64,000 bases of DNA from CAZMNY01 sp964567745 (lineage in GTDB: Bacteria > Planctomycetota > Planctomycetia > Pirellulales > Pirellulaceae): NCBI GenBank assembly GCA_964567745.1, contig CAZMNY010000012.1, positions 1-64,000 of the forward strand, given 5' to 3'. The notes under the pieces are model-generated. The model made no database searches. It saw only the letters and a list, made by a program, of their open reading frames with translations, and was not told the origin of the DNA. Of this stretch, positions 62,739-64,000 are shown in pieces. Position 1 is the stretch's first letter; each line of letters starts with the position of its first letter. A program made the translations under genes and the position numbers.

Positions 62739-64000
62739 ATGTTGAAAAGACGCGAGTTTCTTGGTGGGGTTGCCGGGTTGGCGACGGGCGCAGCGTGCGG
62801 CGCACTGTCTCGTGCATACGGTCAGCAAGGTGGTGAGTCACCGCGAGTCGTCATTGATGGGAATGAGTCAGTCGATGACGTGTTTCAATACATCAAAGTA
62901 AAGCACGGCGGCTTCGATCGATCCGTGTACCGGCAAATCTTGGGCGCGGCCAATCCCTACAAAGAGGGCGACGAAGCCATCGGAGTCGCAGCGCAAGACG
63001 AAAGGTCGCGCGAGAACGCGAGACAATTGCTCGCCAATACTGAGCTAGCCGATTTAGACTCCCGTTCGATTCACATAGACAACCTGGAAACGTTTATCTC
63101 GACCAGATTGGAAGGCAAGCGAACGATGGCTGGCTGGACCCTGGGCCAGCTGCGCTCCTTTCTCTTGAAGCGTGATGAGGCGACGATCAAAACGATCATG
63201 CCGAGGTTGTCGAGTCTCGTTATCGGCTGCGTCGTCAAATTGATGTCGAACGAAGAGCTCATCTCGCTGGGTGCCAAGGTATTCAATCCGCTGCCTGACA
63301 GCGATATCGGCGCCAAGGGCTTTTTAGGCGCCCGTATTCAACCCAACTCGCCGACCGACAATATCGACGATATTCGCTGGCAAGTTTTGAGCGGATTCTC
63401 CTACGCTGTCGGTGATGTTCTGCTCGGAACAAACCCAGTATCGAGCGAAACCGATTCGGTCGTCGCGATTGAGCGAACACTGCAAGAAATACTTTCCGTC
63501 TTCGGGTTAACCACCGCCATGCCTCACTGTGTGCTGGCCCATATCGATGTGCAGGCGAAGGCCGAAACTTTCGACAGAGGTTGTACGGAACTCTGGTTTC
63601 AGAGCATTGCCGGAGTCGACGGCGCCAATGCGACGTTTGACATTAGCGTCGCGAAAATGAAAGGGCACGCACTGTCGAGAAAAGGCCGCTACGGACTTTA
63701 CTTCGAGACAGGTCAGGGTGCCGACTTTACCAATGGTCACGGCAATGGCTTTGACATGGTGCTTCACGAATCGCGCAAGTACGGCTTCGCCTCAGCGCTT
63801 GCCAAGCACGTCGGCGAAGCGCAGGTCGAAGCGGGCAGACCGGCAAAACCTTGGGTGCACCTCAACGATGTCGCTGGCTTCATCGGACCTGAAGTTTTTC
63901 GAACGCGAGCTCAACTCGTTCGCTGTTGCCTCGAGGATATCGTGATGGGTAAGTTGCACGGACTGTGTATCGGCCTGGACGTCTGCTCCACCCTTCACAT
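62739..64000 (+). CDS. eutB: ethanolamine ammonia-lyase large subunit with Tat-like signal (partial, 3' end cut)
   Basis: Runs off the right edge, so the C-terminus is missing (about 420 codons present). EutB converts ethanolamine to acetaldehyde and ammonia with adenosylcobalamin. Family text is unmistakable: 'FNPLPDSDIGAKGFLGARIQ' then P-N-S-P-T-D, 'VLAHIDVQAKAETF', 'TELWFQSIAGVDGANATFDI', 'GLYFETGQGADFTNGHGNGF', 'WVHLNDVAGFIGPEVFRTRA', 'MGKLHGLCIGLDVCSTLH'. The start ATG 62739 (GGGAGAG about 9 nt upstream) yields M-L-K-R-R-E-F-L-G-G-V-A-G-L, a classical Tat signal with hydrophobic run and A-Y-G-Q cleavage region (about 29). Export of this enzyme would be unusual; no later start would keep the family N-terminus. 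The usual EutC partner, if any, lies outside. Confidence 0.9.
   Translation, partial: MLKRREFLGGVAGLATGAACGALSRAYGQQGGESPRVVIDGNESVDDVFQYIKVKHGGFDRSVYRQILGAANPYKEGDEAIGVAAQDERSRENARQLLANTELADLDSRSIHIDNLETFISTRLEGKRTMAGWTLGQLRSFLLKRDEATIKTIMPRLSSLVIGCVVKLMSNEELISLGAKVFNPLPDSDIGAKGFLGARIQPNSPTDNIDDIRWQVLSGFSYAVGDVLLGTNPVSSETDSVVAIERTLQEILSVFGLTTAMPHCVLAHIDVQAKAETFDRGCTELWFQSIAGVDGANATFDISVAKMKGHALSRKGRYGLYFETGQGADFTNGHGNGFDMVLHESRKYGFASALAKHVGEAQVEAGRPAKPWVHLNDVAGFIGPEVFRTRAQLVRCCLEDIVMGKLHGLCIGLDVCSTLH

Overview
The window is a piece of a planctomycete chromosome, most like Pirellulaceae (Rhodopirellula-type). The basis is the set of families nearly diagnostic of that phylum: three DUF1501 Tat proteins, DUF1552, a DUF1587/1592/1588/1585 cytochrome, a DUF1549/DUF1553 cytochrome, a secreted sulfatase, PQQ-propeller and FG-GAP proteins, ThuA-like proteins, and an ECF sigma factor paired with a serine/threonine kinase. 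These are family assignments from recalled motifs; no search was run.

Layout. 0.3-5.6 kb: minus-strand operon DUF1501 > DUF1592 cytochrome > DUF1552. 6.1-9.1 kb: ThuA-like and DUF1501 genes plus an orphan C-terminal coding fragment. 9.1-16.1 kb: mobile-element wreckage (two decayed copies of one integrase-type IS, a truncated IS256-like gene, a frameshifted integrase-type transposase, one near-intact IS256-like transposase beside a 107-bp MITE-like element) around a Rieske oxygenase and two small proteins. 16.2-18.1 kb: a large low-complexity secreted protein with a strong terminator. 18.5 kb: the 3' half only of a tRNA-Arg(CCG), the type of scar left by tRNA-targeting integration. 18.6-31 kb: TVP38-like membrane protein, sigma/kinase pair, WD40-PA-M28-PDZ peptidase, Gfo/Idh oxidoreductase, lactonase, old-yellow-enzyme relative, FG-GAP protein and a frameshifted conserved gene. 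31.4-39.6 kb: minus-strand sulfatase, PQQ propeller, small protein, DUF1501 and DUF1549/1553 cytochrome. 39.9-43.4 kb: glycerol-facilitator-type channel, Tat beta-helix protein, PIG-L deacetylase.

43.4-60.7 kb is a long run of minus-strand genes that looks like a catabolic locus: DapA/NanA-superfamily aldolase, two enolase-superfamily dehydratases, a ceramidase-like hydrolase, MFS and Na+/solute transporters, an esterase-HEAT-sialidase fusion, and a complete three-subunit molybdenum hydroxylase with its accessory proteins (MoaD-like, XdhC, MobA-like). The likely theme is uptake and oxidation or dehydration of an acidic sugar or a related compound, but the substrate is not readable from sequence. 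60.9-64 kb: SGNH hydrolase and thioesterase genes, then, at the right edge and cut by it, an ethanolamine ammonia-lyase large subunit (EutB) that begins with a Tat-like signal, which is unexpected for a cobalamin enzyme.

The most interesting points are the Tat-EutB, the sialidase fusion inside the catabolic locus, the sigma/kinase pair with a soluble Cache-like sensor domain, the tripartite secreted protein, and the nested IS/attachment-site history of 5-18 kb.
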